Assembly (NCBI GenBank): GCA_038496675.1
Contig: CM076651.1
Location: 25,870,148 to 25,934,147, forward strand
DNA from: Rachycentron canadum
Lineage: Eukaryota > Chordata > Actinopteri > Carangiformes > Rachycentridae
Direction of reading: 5' to 3'
Length of the DNA: 64,000 bases
This document shows positions 33,840-46,516 of this stretch, piece by piece. The translations under genes were made by a program, and so were the position numbers. Every line of letters starts with the position of its first letter. The stretch's first letter is position 1. The notes beneath the pieces were generated by a model. It made no database searches. It saw only the letters and a program-made list of their open reading frames with translations, and was not told where the DNA came from.

Positions 33840-34170
33840 ATGGAAATCTGGCTCTTAAGCTGCTAAATGCTCCTCTTTGTTCACCAGCTGGTTGCTAACT
33901 TTGCCTGCCTGCCATTTGGCAGTACATTTAGTGTACATTGGGGTTTTTCAGCTCTTTGCTGAAAATAGCTGCAGGCTGAGTATGGAAACAGAGCTGATGA
34001 GACTGAAACAAAAAACAGCAAAGATGCAGGCTGTAAAAACCAAACATGAGTTTAAAGCTGTTAAACTGCTTCGAGCTGAAGGGGAATACAGAGCAGGGTG
34101 ATAAATAATTGGGTTTCATTACTACAAGCAGCCCCTCTCACATTACGCAGACATTTCATCCATAGTCAAA
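33840..34170. repeat. Dispersed repeat, related to 45.04-45.10 kb
   Basis: The right part gggtttcattactacaagca...cattacgcagacatttcat aligns with gggttcatcactataagcga...cattagacagtcatttgat at 45.05 kb in the same orientation. The left part (gctaaatgctcctctttgtt) has the look of a known teleost repeat. Confidence 0.45.
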
Positions 34171-36015
34171 TAAAAATATTGATCAGAGCTTTAACTTTGA
34201 TTGTCATGAACATTTAACAAGCAGGTCAAACTCATGGTCTTTACATGGTGAAGTCTCTTTTATAAAATCAACTCTGCTCAGATTATCTGGGGCAGATGGA
34301 AAGGTTTGGTGTTGTTATTATATGAAAACATTTTGTTCAACAAGACAGTCTCACACTTCACACATCAACAGACTTATTTCTTCTTCTGAATTCTTCTGCT
34401 CTAAAATTTGTGTTTCGAAAATTAAAAGATATTGCTCCAAAAAAGAAAAACAAAACCCCAGATGTTGGACTCTAAAAAAACCCGAAGTGAAAATCTGGCT
34501 CGCAATCTGATTCAAATCTACGTGATGTGCATGGTGCAATTCCTTTACACGGTTTGAACTCATGTCATAGTAACGTGAAATACTAATCCTGATTAGATTG
34601 CGAGGTGCTCTGGCGTCTGAGAGGTTAGACAGACACAAGTTTTCTGTGTAATCTGTGCATACTCCACATCAGCCTGAATGCATTAACCTTGTCAGCTGAT
34701 GATAGTGGTGGGCGGCTGCCTCAGGAGTCTTGTTTGCACCAGATAGATGACCTTGTGTTGTCTCCAATCAGATACAGTAAGAACATAGAAAGTCTCCAGG
34801 CGATCGAAGCTGTCACATTCCATAAAGGAGATGTTAAATAAAAAAAAACACAAAGACAGAAAGAAAAAGTTTTTGTTGAGTAGAAGAGTAGCCTCCACAC
34901 TGACTTCTCCTGCGAGAATATTGAACAGTGGTATAAATATCCTCCAAACTTTCTTCAGCAACTAAACTCGTGTGTACAATAAACTGCTGTTTGTGTCGCC
35001 GAAGTTCAAATTCTCACTGCGGCTGAAAGGAAGATAAATAAATAAATACATTTATAAAGTGTTATAATATGTGGGTGGAACAATGATTTGTGTTTTTGAC
35101 CCGTTTTAACATTTCAACAGAAAGTTTGTCAGACTTCATGTTTATGAGAAAAGTCACATAATTGCAAAAAAAAAAAAAAAAAAAAAAATCCATAAACAAC
35201 TTGTACGCTGCAAAATCAATACGTGAAATATGCCAATTACAGAGCTGTTCACTACACACATAGTAAAGAGGTGTTCTGTGAGCACAGCATTTTAAATATC
35301 TGCTGTTAGCTTCACTGGTTCTGTGAAACCAGGACTATGACCGACCGGCCGACTGACTGTGACACCATTGTGTAACTAAGTTGCACCATCGGTCGGCTCT
35401 CGGTGCCAGATTTACAGACTTTTCAGAGCCCTTTCTGACAGTGTTTCAAAAAAGCATGTAGTGACAAGTGCAGCGACTTTTTGGACAAACCTGTGCTGCT
35501 TTCTGTTGCGAGTAGATGAGAGTCACAGGTGTCTCCCCATGAGCATGAGGTCAGGCTTTCCCTCTGCGGACGCACCTCTCTCTAATGCTGACCACATGGC
35601 AGTATCATGAATTTACAGTTAAATGTAGTTCACAGCACAGTCACTAACTTAACCCAGGGTTTTTTTTTTTGACATCAACATTTCAAAAGGCTGTGGCTTG
35701 AAAGTGGTTTGAGATAAGATCTTTTTCAGTCTTTTGATGCACCGTCACTATCACTGTTATAATACGAGCGATCGTCATCTCCTAAAGGCACATATTCTCC
35801 TTCAGAATCAGAATAACACTGGGACTGCCGTCTGTTTCACTGAATGTTGTTGTTTGACGCAGTTTTGAGGCTTTGGCGCTCAGAGGGCGAGCGAGGATGT
35901 CATGGTTATGTGAAATTAGGATTTTAGCAGAAGCAAAGCAGCATCTTGGAAGTTAATGTGTTTTCTAAATAATCGGAATTTCAGTCATTATTACCTTTTC
36001 TGCTTCTGTTGTCAG
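34171..36015. other. Unique sequence with a 23-A run
   Basis: A poly(A) run lies at 35166-35188. 35036-35050 is (TAAA)n. A poly(T) run is near 35660. No exon supported. The last 30 bases are pyrimidine-rich and end as an acceptor for the candidate at 36016. Confidence 0.45.
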
Positions 36016-36280
36016 ACAAAGGAACAGAAAACATGTGGCGAGAAGCGAATTCAGCTGCATTAAGTGGACATGTGACCACAGAGAGCTGAGCCAGCTGAAA
36101 CCCAGCAGACACAAGGCGGAGTGGAGTTTTCCCCTTCACACCGCATTTTCCTGTTTTTCATTGTTCTTCGTGCGAAAGCTGAGTGTCGTTGTGTTGTGTT
36201 GTTGTTGTGATGTGCAGATGAATGTATGTTGTATTGTCTAGTTCTGACAACATGGATGGAAATAAAAGCCTGTGACTAAA
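36016..36280 (+). CDS. Candidate 3' terminal exon with poly(A) signal
   Basis: An acceptor-like ttaccttttctgcttctgtt...gtcag ends at 36015. Read from its first base the segment gives TKEQKTCGEKRIQLH and a TAA stop at 36061. The two other frames stop later (VTTES at about 36084, and a 74-residue frame to 36241), so the reading frame cannot be fixed without the upstream exon. AATAAA lies at 36261-36266, with a G/T-rich stretch following, as at a cleavage site. The layout fits a short last exon with a 200-bp 3' UTR. The gene is not identified. Confidence 0.4.
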
Positions 36281-37904
36281 AGAGTTCGTGAGTCGACCTG
36301 AGGGGAGTAACAGGTAATCTCCTTCTTTGAGCCCAGTTTCTTTAGCTTCTATTTGTTGACATTTTGGTAAATTGGCACCAATAAAAATAAAGCTTAGCCA
36401 CGAGAAGTTCTTATTTTCATCTACCCGTGGAGAAATCTATCAAACTCTGGAGCATCTTGCCATCTCACCATGATTTCTTAGTGGATTCATGGATATTCAT
36501 TAGCACTGGACTTAAGAGATAATGATATCTGCAGGATGTGTAAGTCAAATTGAATGATATCAATGTGTTTCATGTCTGATATAATTTGACGGCGTGAAGA
36601 CAAATTTCTGCTGCAAAGTCCATGTTTCCCAGAGGAGGCTTCTCTTTTGGCGTCGTCCGACAGCACGTCCACATCTATTATTTTCTCTGTGGTTAAAATG
36701 CAGTCCAGGGACACAGTGAATATTTCATTTCCCACCTCCCATGTAAATGCAACTCCTGTCTGTACGGGACTATTTTGGTCAGGAGTATAACATATTCCAA
36801 GGTTTTCATATTTTTTGTGCCAGTTAATGATTGATGCTGCATTCTTCAATGCCCAGACTTGATTTCCAAGTTCACTTAGTCAATCTTTTTTTTATTTCTT
36901 TTACTTTCTTTCATAATCTTCGCACTTCTGAAAATAGACTAGTTTCAGAAATATATGAATGTTACCTCCCAAATCTCTCTAAAACTTATTTTCAAGGATT
37001 TTTTTTTTTAACTTTCAGTCAGGGATGTTCTCTGCAGAGCATATCGAGATAGCTAATGCTGCAGGATGTGAATCAGATGGAGTGGGATACATGTCAAAGC
37101 ACCATAATCTTTCTATATTTACATCCCCGGCCCCCTACTCTCTCACTGTGTGTTTACCTTGGCAGCAGCTGTTCTCGGATCAGCTCTGTGTTGCCTTGGC
37201 CTCTGCCCCTTCCCTCTACTCTGCCCACTCAGGTTGCATTCCTGCCTGTTGCCAGCAAAACAGCCTTGCATCAATGGCAGAGACAGCAAGAGAGGAGAGG
37301 ATGGAGAGGAAGGAGAGGGAGGGCAAAGAACATCGGGGAGGAAAAAGTTTTCTGTTCAGTGTGAGGAAAACTTTTGAGCTTTAAAAGTTATTGGCCACAC
37401 AAGAAGCACAATTTACCCAACTGCAGCTACTGTCACAGGAAGTTTGGACAAACTTTCAAAAAAAAGTGTTTTCCAATCTCAACGAACAGAATGAATGAAG
37501 CCTAATGTAACAAAAACATCTGCTAGAGAAATTAAGCCTTTCATAGGTTGATTTTTAATGCATGATGCAGATGTTGCATTTCTTTGTTGGCAGGTGCTGT
37601 TGTTTCTCATTTCATGTCGCCTAAATGTAAAAAAGAAAAAAAAAAAAAAAGACTCAGCGACATTCAAATGCACCAACCAGAGATATTCACAACTCACTTT
37701 TTTGCAAGTCTAAGTCAAGTCTCAAATGTTTGCAGTGATTGTTCTGCTGCATGCCATTCAATCTGCTTAGAGCGCTGCATTACCATATCTAAGGAGCTCC
37801 AAGCAAGCATCGTCGTTCCTTTATCTTATCTTCCTAAACTTATCTTCCTTCAACTTATGCATGATACTAAGGGAGGGAATGACATTCACCTTACCAGATA
37901 TTTG
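36281..37904. other. Unique sequence
   Basis: A 120-codon minus frame (36487-36849) has no low complexity but no recognised domain. 37270-37370 is a purine-rich G/A block. A poly(A) run is at 37629-37650. No exon supported. Confidence 0.4.
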
Positions 37905-38150
37905 CTTAAAGAGGCTATTTGTGAGGTTTTTTTTTTTACGCTGGGGGCTGGTGGTGGATATTGTCACAAGACGAGAGTTTCAGCTTTCATTGCATCCATA
38001 GAAAAAATAAACAGCTCTGGGCGCCGCAGTGAGTTGCTCTCGGAAAAGTCAGGAGATGGGCCGATGCTAGCTTGTTAGCACGCTAACTTCATTGGCATTG
38101 TCTTCCACCTCGGGAGACAGCTCTTGGTGAGCAAAGAAATGAAGTGCGAT
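37905..38150. repeat. Probable dispersed repeat (ttagcacgctaac motif)
   Basis: aaataaacagctctgggcgc and gctagcttgttagcacgcta, then cttccacctcgggagacagc, are phrases typical of a fish repeat. A weaker relative lies near 48590-48690 (agctagttagcacgctagct, ctttccacctc). Confidence 0.35.
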
Positions 38151-38514
38151 GCAGAACTCACAACGTAAGGATGGTTAACGTTAGTTATGTAGCAATAGCA
38201 AAATAGCTTCTTTAATGTCAATGCACCAAAAACATGGAAAACTAGTCAATGTGCAGAGCTTTGAAAGGCTAATGTCAAGCAACGTGCACCAGGGTATAAG
38301 AATAACTGATTCACCAAAAACCATCTGAAGACACCATCACACACTTCACAAGAATCACATAGCAGAGAGGACATGTTAAACCTGATGATTGGTAGACAAA
38401 CATGAATTAGAGATGACACATTAAATTGTTCCTTTGTATAAGTTAAAAGTTACAGACATATGTTAAGTTGGATATTCCTGTAATAAAATTCTGTAGCTCT
38501 GACCTGATCACACA

Positions 38515-39650
38515 GACATTTTAATATGGTCTGAGACAGAAGTCCTAAGGGCAGTCAGAGCTGCAGGTCCTCAGACTCTATCTTGCTGGACTTCTCAGCA
38601 GCTTCTGATACAGAGAACCATCACATCCTGTATCCTTACCTCTGACTCACCGAGCACTCCTTCATTGTGTCATGGCAAGGCCACACATGTACTTCCCTAC
38701 TGAAGTGCCCCAAGGATCGGTTCTTTGCAACATACACCACCTCTTTGGGCCCAATTATCCGCTCACATGGCTTCTCATATCACTGCTACACTGACAACAC
38801 CCAGCTATTCCTGTTGCTCCTGCACACACCGCTGTCTCTGTGTGGGTCTCAGCCCAGACTGGCTGAAGGAACACCACCTTCAACTAAACCTCTCTAAGAC
38901 TGAACTCCGAGTGATCTCGGCCAATCAGTCTCTTCAGCACAATATCAATATTAAAATCACCTCTTTAGCCCTAACCCCAACCAATGTTGCAAGAAACCTG
39001 GGCGTCGTGTTTGATGACTCTGACCACGTTGCATCTGTTTCTCGGTCATGTCTCTCTAGTGTACAACACCAGGAAAATCAGACCTTATCTCTCGCTTAAA
39101 TACTGCAGTGCTCTCCTGGCAGGTCTTCCTCTGCAGACGGTCCAGAACAAAGCAGCCCGTCTTCAATCGGCCTAAAAGGGCACATGTCACTCTGCTGCTC
39201 ACTGACCAATACAATACAATTCAAGTCACTGACACTGCCCTCAGAATGACTTCTGGGTCTGCACCATCAACTTGAACTCAATCATGGAGTGTCGTGCTCC
39301 TTCTCTAAGGAATGTGGTCTGGCATCGCCATCCCTGCAAACATGGATTCACAGAACAAGCCAGCGAGTCTTATCAGAGCAGGGACGTCCCTCTCTGTCTT
39401 CAGGAAGCTCTTAAAAGGGATGAGTTTTCAAGTTTCAAGTTTTCACCTTCGCTCCTACAACCCTAAAATGTCTAAATAGTACTTAATATGCACTTTGTTG
39501 CACTTTCTTATATGATCTGCACTTATTCAATAGATGTAGGACTTAACACTTACACCAGGGCCTTCTACTGTACTGAAGCGGTTTTGTTGTCCCTCACTCA
39601 CAAGTCGCTTTAGATAAAATTAGACTAAAGCTAAAATGAGTAAATGTAAT
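38515..39650 (+). mobile_element. L2-like LINE remnant with RT C-terminus and 3' tail
   Basis: Translated in shifting frames it gives LLDFSAASDT near 38585, CYTDNTQL near 38785 (degenerate YADDTQ catalytic box), WLKEHHLQLNLSKTEL near 38866-38910 and VARNLGVVFDDSDHVASVSR near 38985-39040. RKIRPYLS, ALLAGLP and QNKAAR follow. The 3' tail caagtcgctttagataaaat and gtaaatgtaatg is the L2-family end. Frameshifts and stops make it non-functional. Intact elements encode a reverse transcriptase for retrotransposition. Confidence 0.88.
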
Positions 39651-41116
39651 GTAGCAATGTTATGTAACATTATACTTCTAAATAAACTCAGACCAGTTTC
39701 CTGTTGTCTTCTGACTTCCACTTCCACTTGTTCTGCAAAACACATCACCGACTGTGGTCCTGAACTCTGCCGCTCTGCCCCAGTCTGTTGTTGTTCAGGG
39801 CTGAACCGAAGACATGAGACGACTCCGAACGTCGGCCTGCTCCACAACATGGCGATATTGATTTTCTCCCTTTCTCCCTCTCCCAACAACCAACATGGCC
39901 CAGGAATCTTAGTGTCTCTTGATTAGCCCTCTGTGTCTTCTTCCCTGGGCCCTTCTCCAAGCTCGGTCCCGTAGTCTTTGCATAATCCCGTTGACAACTA
40001 AAAAGACAAAGGTAAATGCGTAAACTTGGTGGAGGTATTTAAATAATGATGCTCTATGAATCCCAAATCATGACTTTGGGTCTCAAGTCTTTGAGTCCCC
40101 ATCCCCCTACTAATGACACGCATCTAAGGAGGTGGACCACTGCAGTCAGGAGGAGAGACTCTTACACCCACTGGGACAATACAATACACCTCCAGAGCTG
40201 CTCATCCAATCTGACTGCAATCTATACCGCACTAAATACAAGTGAAGAATTAAAGGACTGGCATTTCAAGGAGCAGAGATCATGTCATATTGTATTTTTA
40301 GACACATGATCAGTTTTATCGATCCCACATTTCTCACGTTCAGCTACATGTTTGCCAGATTTAGCACGAGGCAACAGTTGGAGGGAAATCAGTGTGAATT
40401 ATTGAAATATAATCATTTTTTGTGACACTATGAAATGAGACATTCACCATTAAAGAAAATCTTTCATTTAAAAGAGATAAAATTCTTCAATGAAATGTGG
40501 GAAAAATGCATTTGCTCAGTGTAAAACAATCACATAAAGAAAACGCTATTAGAAAAGGGCAGTAGTTTGAGTTACAAGCTCGATTCAGTCTGTGACTTCT
40601 GCTGATAATCACTGTCACCAGGGGTCTGCTTAACTGTTGCCCTGCAGGTATTAAAGGAGAAAAGCTGGTGCGATTGATGGGTATAGCTGCAGGTCAGTAG
40701 CATTGAGTGCTTTGACACTGGAGACTAGAATTCACATCCTGGCTAATGTCTAAAGCCAGTGTTGACTTTTTTTTGAGCCACTATGTGTAAGGAAGGAAAA
40801 AAAGAAAAAAAAAAACACTTGGCTCATAGACATAGACAGAAAAGACACTTGCACCTCTGCTAACGCTGGTTCACACAGAGGAAGAGGAGGCTTGGTTGAC
40901 CCAAAACCTGTGATCACACTTAATCGGATGGAATTATTTTATATATAATATTAGAATTAAATATTTATTTGACATTTTCTATTTAACTGCAGAAATGTTG
41001 CAACAGTTTCAACAGCAAAAAATATAAATTTTACAAACCCTCTTTGTATGATGTTCTTTATCTTTGTTATTCTCTGTATCTTTGTCTGTGAAGACCAAAG
41101 AGCTGGAGGACAGACT

Positions 41117-41152
<36 letters not shown>

Positions 41153-42224
41153 AACACAGTACACATCAGCAATGATGACACCAAACTTGACATCAGAGGC
41201 TACAGAGCGTTCTCATATTCATAAGAATGAAATATGAATGAGGGCTGCGTGCATGAACACTATGGCACAGTTGCACATTCAAATAAATTAAACATTCATA
41301 TTTACATTTGCAACAAAGTGGATATTGCAGTTCTACTTGTGTTAAATATTGTATAAGGGGCGTTTTTTGCTCAGGCACACATTGATTCGTTTTGAATGTG
41401 ATTGAGGCTCGAATGTCGCTTACAAAGACACTGAAATATTGGACATTTAAAATCCGTATCAATTCAATTATGAAACGGAGGTCGAGTCGCCCCCTCCACC
41501 AGCACAGTAATCCAACAGTGTGCGTTATGTGTTTCCAACTGTATCGTCTACCTCTGCCACAATCTGCCCTTTGTTGTTTTTATGATAGATAATACCACCT
41601 TATCCCCACCTCCATGATACCAAAGTTCTGGATGCCACTTCCAGTTAGTCCTTTAACTTCACCAGCATCTGTACGAGATCTGGGAGAAATAAATGATGTG
41701 GTAACACAGTCTGTCACACCTTAAATGGCTATAATGTGATCACACTTTTGTCTTCTACTACAGAGAGATGGGAGTACGTCCTGCATATTAAGCTACCTAA
41801 TTGATTTCATTGCTACAGATGGTGAACAATCTATAAAGCTAAAGCTTATCAGCGCTTCCACAGTAATAGATCTAGGCACATTTTATTAAGGGGGGTGGCA
41901 CCCCAAGGGCTCACTAATTAACACTTTATATCTTGTTTGTTTAATCCATACAAAAACAAGACTGTGAAAATTAACTAAGACAGTGGCGTCGATCTTCTCG
42001 TCTAACTCAGAATAAATCTTCAAGAGGAACTTTCTCTTTGGAGGAAATTGCTGATGTGGTTTCACCTCAAATTCTCTAGGAAGATGAAACACTCGAACCA
42101 AAGCTACAGCTAGCTCTGTAGCTAGCTCTCACACAGACCTTTGGTTGTCTAAAAGGTAAACCAGATCTACTTGCTCATAAACTTGGGCAAAATCAGAAGT
42201 AACATGTCTGCACATTATGTTAGA
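39651..42224. other. Unique sequence with a (CA)n tract
   Basis: (CA)n lies at 41120-41150. A short hairpin (agctacag, ctagct, ctgtagct) lies near 42102-42125. No exon or transposon recognised. Confidence 0.4.
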
Positions 42225-42850
42225 CTCTCGACTTCATCGAGACACTAAACCCTTATTTCAAATGATCTGATTACTGCAATGCTCTTTTGACTGAACTTCT
42301 GTCAATTGAAGTGCTTGAATTTTAACAAAAAAAGGAAGAAAGATTATATAACCCCAGTTTATTTTCACGCCACTGGCTTCTAGTGTCTGTTTGAGTAGAT
42401 TTTGTTTAGGTGACTTTACCTGTTTTAAAGGTCTTAATGGTGGAAAAACAACCTTAAGGAGCTCTTAGGTTTTCTGTCAGGCTTTTAAAGACACACAATT
42501 TTAAAAAAAACAATATATAAGTAGTCAGTGCAGCTTTTTTAAAACTGTGTTCCAAATGTACGGGATACCCTGTAGCACTAAAACATATCCAAACTCAATC
42601 AACAGTTAAAAAAACATTTTAACACGGCTCTCATACTTCACTATTCTTACTGATTTCTGCTTTTATCTTCTATTTGCATATTTTATTGTCTACTGTCTCT
42701 CTGTTGTCTATCTTCACTGTCCTTCAATCCGCCCCTAGTTTATTGTACTATTTTTCTTTTTTATTGCAAAGCACTTTGAGCTACATTCTCTTGTATGAAA
42801 AGGGCTCTATTACTATTACTAACTTATTATTATTGTTAACATTATTACAT
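42225..42850 (+). mobile_element. LINE remnant, 3' end (CR1/L2 group)
   Basis: gattactgcaatgctctttt (DYCNALL) near 42270 and a degenerate HWLLVSV block near 42375 are followed by the tail ttgcaaagcactttgagcta...aagggctctattactatta and ttattattattg. This is the usual 3' end of fish LINEs with a CAAAGCACTTTG box. Heavily decayed. Confidence 0.7.
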
Positions 42851-44004
42851 TGGGAAATACACTTTAGATTAACACAAAGCTGATACATAGTAAATACGGA
42901 CAATTACTATCTCACACTACAGCATCTGAAATTTAGTAGCCACCAAACCTCACTACACAAACCCACAAGAGAATGGAGCCTGTGCATAAAACCCAGGTGG
43001 CTGGTTAAGATGAAGGGGCCACTTCTCTGCCTCCTTTGATCAGAAATAAGTAGAGATAACCATTGCAGTGTAAAGGTAGCAATAAACTTAGAGAAGGTAA
43101 AATAGAGAGTGTGTGTAAGTGTGGCAGGCTTTTACAAAGGAGCCTCTGTGTTTGATATTCAGGAAAAAAGGGCAGAATAGGTTTAAATCCATCAAGAGAA
43201 ATCAGCTACTTGCGCCTATGTGGAAAAAAGGGTTTAGTTGGTTTAGTAAGTAAGGGGAAAAAAACTCACGTGTTTGGTTACAAATAAGAAACTAAGAGAA
43301 AGAATTTGTCTTCTTTAATATATAGGTGAACAGTAATCTTGTACAGAAAGTCCTCAGACGGTTTTCACACAAACTGAAGGACAATCTGAAACACCAATTT
43401 CCTGCTACAAGCGCTCTGTGTCCTCAGCTGAGATTATTGGTCCTCTTTCCATCGGACCAACTGAACCAAATCACCTACCTGTCTCTGTACCTATTGATGA
43501 AATTTGTTCAACAGCAATAACAACTTTGATTTATGGCCACTTCCCCAAGATCCCAGGTTAACTTTTTTGGATATTGCTTGGCACCTTGGGGAGAGACAGA
43601 CCCGTATGAGATTTTTCTGCCCTCTTTTTTCCCCCCTCTTTGTACATTTAACTCATACTCTTTGTCATTCCTCCTCTTTTTTCTTTCCGTGGCAAAATGC
43701 TTGTGCCTTCCTCCCAAACATGTGACATGGAGGGTTTGTTGGTGTGAGGAGCCTCTTTGATCGGGATTTCAAATGCTGTGAGAAACAGCCCCGTAGTTCA
43801 GAGGCAGAACTGTGATCAGCAAGGGTGGGGGGGCAACTTTCCACAGGAATTTAAACTGAAGTGTTCAGAGTAAGAGAAAACTGGTCTTCCATAAAGAGAT
43901 GCAAAGTGGCAAAAACAAGCTTTTTTAAGTTGATAACCTCATCAAAAATGTGCCATCCTCACCAATACATGTTTATTTTAAGTCTAATGATTGTGTATTA
44001 ATAC
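42851..44004. other. Unique sequence
   Basis: Overlapping frames of 64-75 codons at 43326-43760 show no domain. No feature recognised. Confidence 0.4.
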
Positions 44005-44240
44005 CCATCCATCCATTATCCATATCGCTTATCCGTCAGTGTCGTGGGGGGCGGGCTGGAGCCAATCCCAGCTGATATTGAGTGAGGGCGGGGTTCAGCC
44101 TACACAGTTCTCCAGTCTATTGCCACCATGTAGAGACAACCATTCATGCTCACACTCACACCTATGGGCAATTTAGAGTCACCAATTAACCTAATTAACC
44201 TTGTTGCTGTGAGGTGACAGTGCTAACCACCGCACCACCC
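44005..44240 (-). mobile_element. CATC/GATG-ended dispersed repeat, copy 4
   Basis: catccatccattatcc at the left, then gggggcgggctggagccaat, cccagctgatattgagtgag, gtagagacaaccattcatgc, tttagagtcaccaattaacc and gtgctaaccaccgcaccacc. It is the most complete of the four copies. Confidence 0.75.
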
Positions 44241-44300
44241 TTATATTGATATTATATAATATATATTATATAGATAATATATACTTATATTAACATCATT
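44241..44300. repeat. AT-rich palindromic low complexity
   Basis: Alternating tattatataatatatattat strings. Confidence 0.7.
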
Positions 44301-44714
44301 TTGAAATCTCTGGTTCAAAGAAAAGCAACTTGAAAAGACATGGACAATGTAAGAGAGGACAGAAATGTCTTACTTATTATTACAACTTCAGTCTGATTTT
44401 TTTTCATCCCTCATGACTGAGTCCAACAGACGGTCAGACAGCCGGGTCGTACACAAGCCAACAGTTCATCGAGATCATCTGAACCACTTTATCCGAAGCT
44501 AAAGCTGGAATCCATTAGGGAAAGTCAACCTGTAAACTGCGATGAATGTTTACAGTGAACGGTTGCCTGAAGGTTGGTCAAACTCTGTTAGCTCTCATTG
44601 TTTGAGCAGCGTTGTTAAGGAGAAATCCCACAGGGCGCTACAGGAGCTTTTAGACTTATTATTACTGAATGGAAAGATAGCCAACTACAAAATAAGATCC
44701 TAATGTAACCAACC
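44301..44714. other. Unique sequence
   Basis: No feature recognised. Confidence 0.35.
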
Positions 44715-44766
44715 TTACATTTGCATTTAACCAGACACTTTTATCCAAAGCGACTTACAAATGAAT
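44715..44766 (-). mobile_element. Isolated L2-type LINE 3' tail
   Basis: The reverse complement reads catttgtaagtcgctttgga, taaaagtgtctgg and ttaaatgcaaatgtaag. It is the same 3' tail as at 39.6 and 56.4 kb but without the coding part, as expected of a severely 5'-truncated insertion. Confidence 0.7.
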
Positions 44767-46187
44767 CTTAATCCATCTTCAAACCTGCATTCATTTCTTG
44801 TTTTTGCCACTTTGGACTGACCTTTTGGGAAACCTCCGGCAGACATAGAGCAGCATTTCCAAAATATACAGTTGTGTCCTTTTTTCTCGAGCTTCTGGCT
44901 TTGTTTTGGTCTTCACCAAGTCCTGAGGGAAACATTTGCCTCTGCAGCTACTAAGTGAGGCTAGAGTCGTACTGTGTAGGTTTATCTGGGAGAGACGAGA
45001 ACAGCGAATGGAACTAGAGCAACTGAGTGGGAGCTGAGTTGGGTTCATCACTATAAGCGACTCCTTTTGCATTAGACAGTCATTTGATCTGTTGCAAAGG
45101 TGCTGCTTTTAAGCATCAGCCAACAGGTTCCTCTTAGCGTCAACAAGCTGCTTGACGATCTGGACGGACAGATGGAGCGGTCAGACGGGCCCCTGTGATA
45201 ATCCAAATACACAGCTAGTCTCTCATTTCAAGAGTGAGTCCATCACTTCCTCAATCTGTTGTAATGTGTCCTGTGAGTTTGTTTTCTTTCAGAGGTCATT
45301 GTCTTTGTGATAACTTTTCTATTAACTGCAAGGACACGGTGTAACAGCTAAAACAGAGTGTGATTTTTTTTTTTATTCATCAGCCTCTCTAAAAAGAGGC
45401 GTCCACATTTGTTTCACCATCGTTCTGTATGAAAGCAGCATCTGTGTGCTCCCTTCGCCTTCCCAACATCGTCCTCTGAAGATAAAGTCTGACTTCAGTA
45501 ATTACAGTGATATTTCACTTTGGTTCAGCTTCTTCATTTCCAGTGTACTTATCTAGCACAACTTCATTTCTATAAAACTGCAACATCGCCTTAATTTTGC
45601 ATTCAGCAGCAGCAGTAGCAGCACACAGGCTTCCCTCTCCATGGCTCTCTCTATCAATAATTGAATAAGCAAACATGCTTTGTGAAAACTGATCCGAGAA
45701 CGCAGGGAAACCAGTCAACCTGCTTTAGCGCACAAACGACGGACAGCTTTTTAAAGCCCGTGGTACAGTTCACATGTGGCACCAGTGATGTCTGATTTTA
45801 AGTGTCGGCAGTGACCTTCTGTCAGAGCCCTGTTATCTGGAATCTGTGCCAGCTGGGGAATACAGAGTCTAGTTTCCCAGTCTACATAATTAGCCACAGG
45901 CTGACAGCTTTAACCCCGTTAGCCCACTGCCTGTCTTCTAGCAATGTTGTCTACTTTTACACAGCCTCACATACACATAATTCTGCTGCAGCCCACAGTA
46001 AAAAGCTATAAAAATGCCATGTAAAAAAAGTGCAGTGGGCTGTTCAACATTAACCATTAATATATTACAGGACTTTACTCCCTTCAAATGACCATTAATG
46101 CTAACATTACAATTTTTGTCTTACTAATGCTGTCATGGTTTAAGTGACTTTTTTAAGTGTTTGGACTCTTGCACTTCCACAGATGTG
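44767..46187. other. Mostly unique sequence
   Basis: 45045-45095 matches the end of the 33.8-34.2 kb repeat. 45515-45720 is a repeat-free block with a 67-codon minus frame and AT-rich motifs (caattattgatagagagagc on the minus strand), a possible conserved non-coding element. No exon supported. Confidence 0.4.
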
Positions 46188-46516
46188 CAATAACATTTTG
46201 ACCATCAGCCTGCTATTGTGTAGATCCCACTTTTGCTGCCAAAACAGCCCACAAACCTGTTCCCAGTTCACTGGTTCTCCCTCCTTGGACCACTTCTGGT
46301 AGGTCCTGACCACTGCAGCCCAGGAACATCCCACAGAGCTGCAGTGTTGGAGAAGCTCTGACCAGTCGTCACATCACAGTTTGGTCAAAGTCAAAGTCCC
46401 TCACATCCTCACACTTCAACCTTATCAACTTCAGGACTGAATGATCAGCTGCTGCCTGATATATCCACCACTGACAGGTAACCATGGTAACCAGTCAGCG
46501 GTCATAATGTTATGGC
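46188..46516 (-). mobile_element. Tc1-like transposon, internally deleted
   Basis: Terminal inverted repeats: caataacattttgacc at the left, and ggtcataatgttatgg at the right (reverse complement ccataacattatgacc). On the minus strand the interior encodes part of a Tc1 transposase N-terminal helix-turn-helix (VGCSWAAVVRTYQKWSKEG). It is joined directly to the far C-terminal piece (LFWQQKWDLHN, like the LAAKGG.TQ end of fish Tc1 proteins). The catalytic DDE core is missing, so it is a non-autonomous deletion derivative about 330 bp long. Confidence 0.82.

Noticed and set aside
36487..36849. 120-codon minus frame as an exon
   Set aside because: No convincing acceptor and donor, AT-rich third positions, no recognised domain.
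37584..38078. 164-codon plus frame as a gene
   Set aside because: It runs from a poly(A) tract into a dispersed repeat and has no splice borders or domain.
38966..38985. Telomere-like ccctaaccccaacc
   Set aside because: Only two imperfect units, and it lies inside the LINE reverse transcriptase frame.
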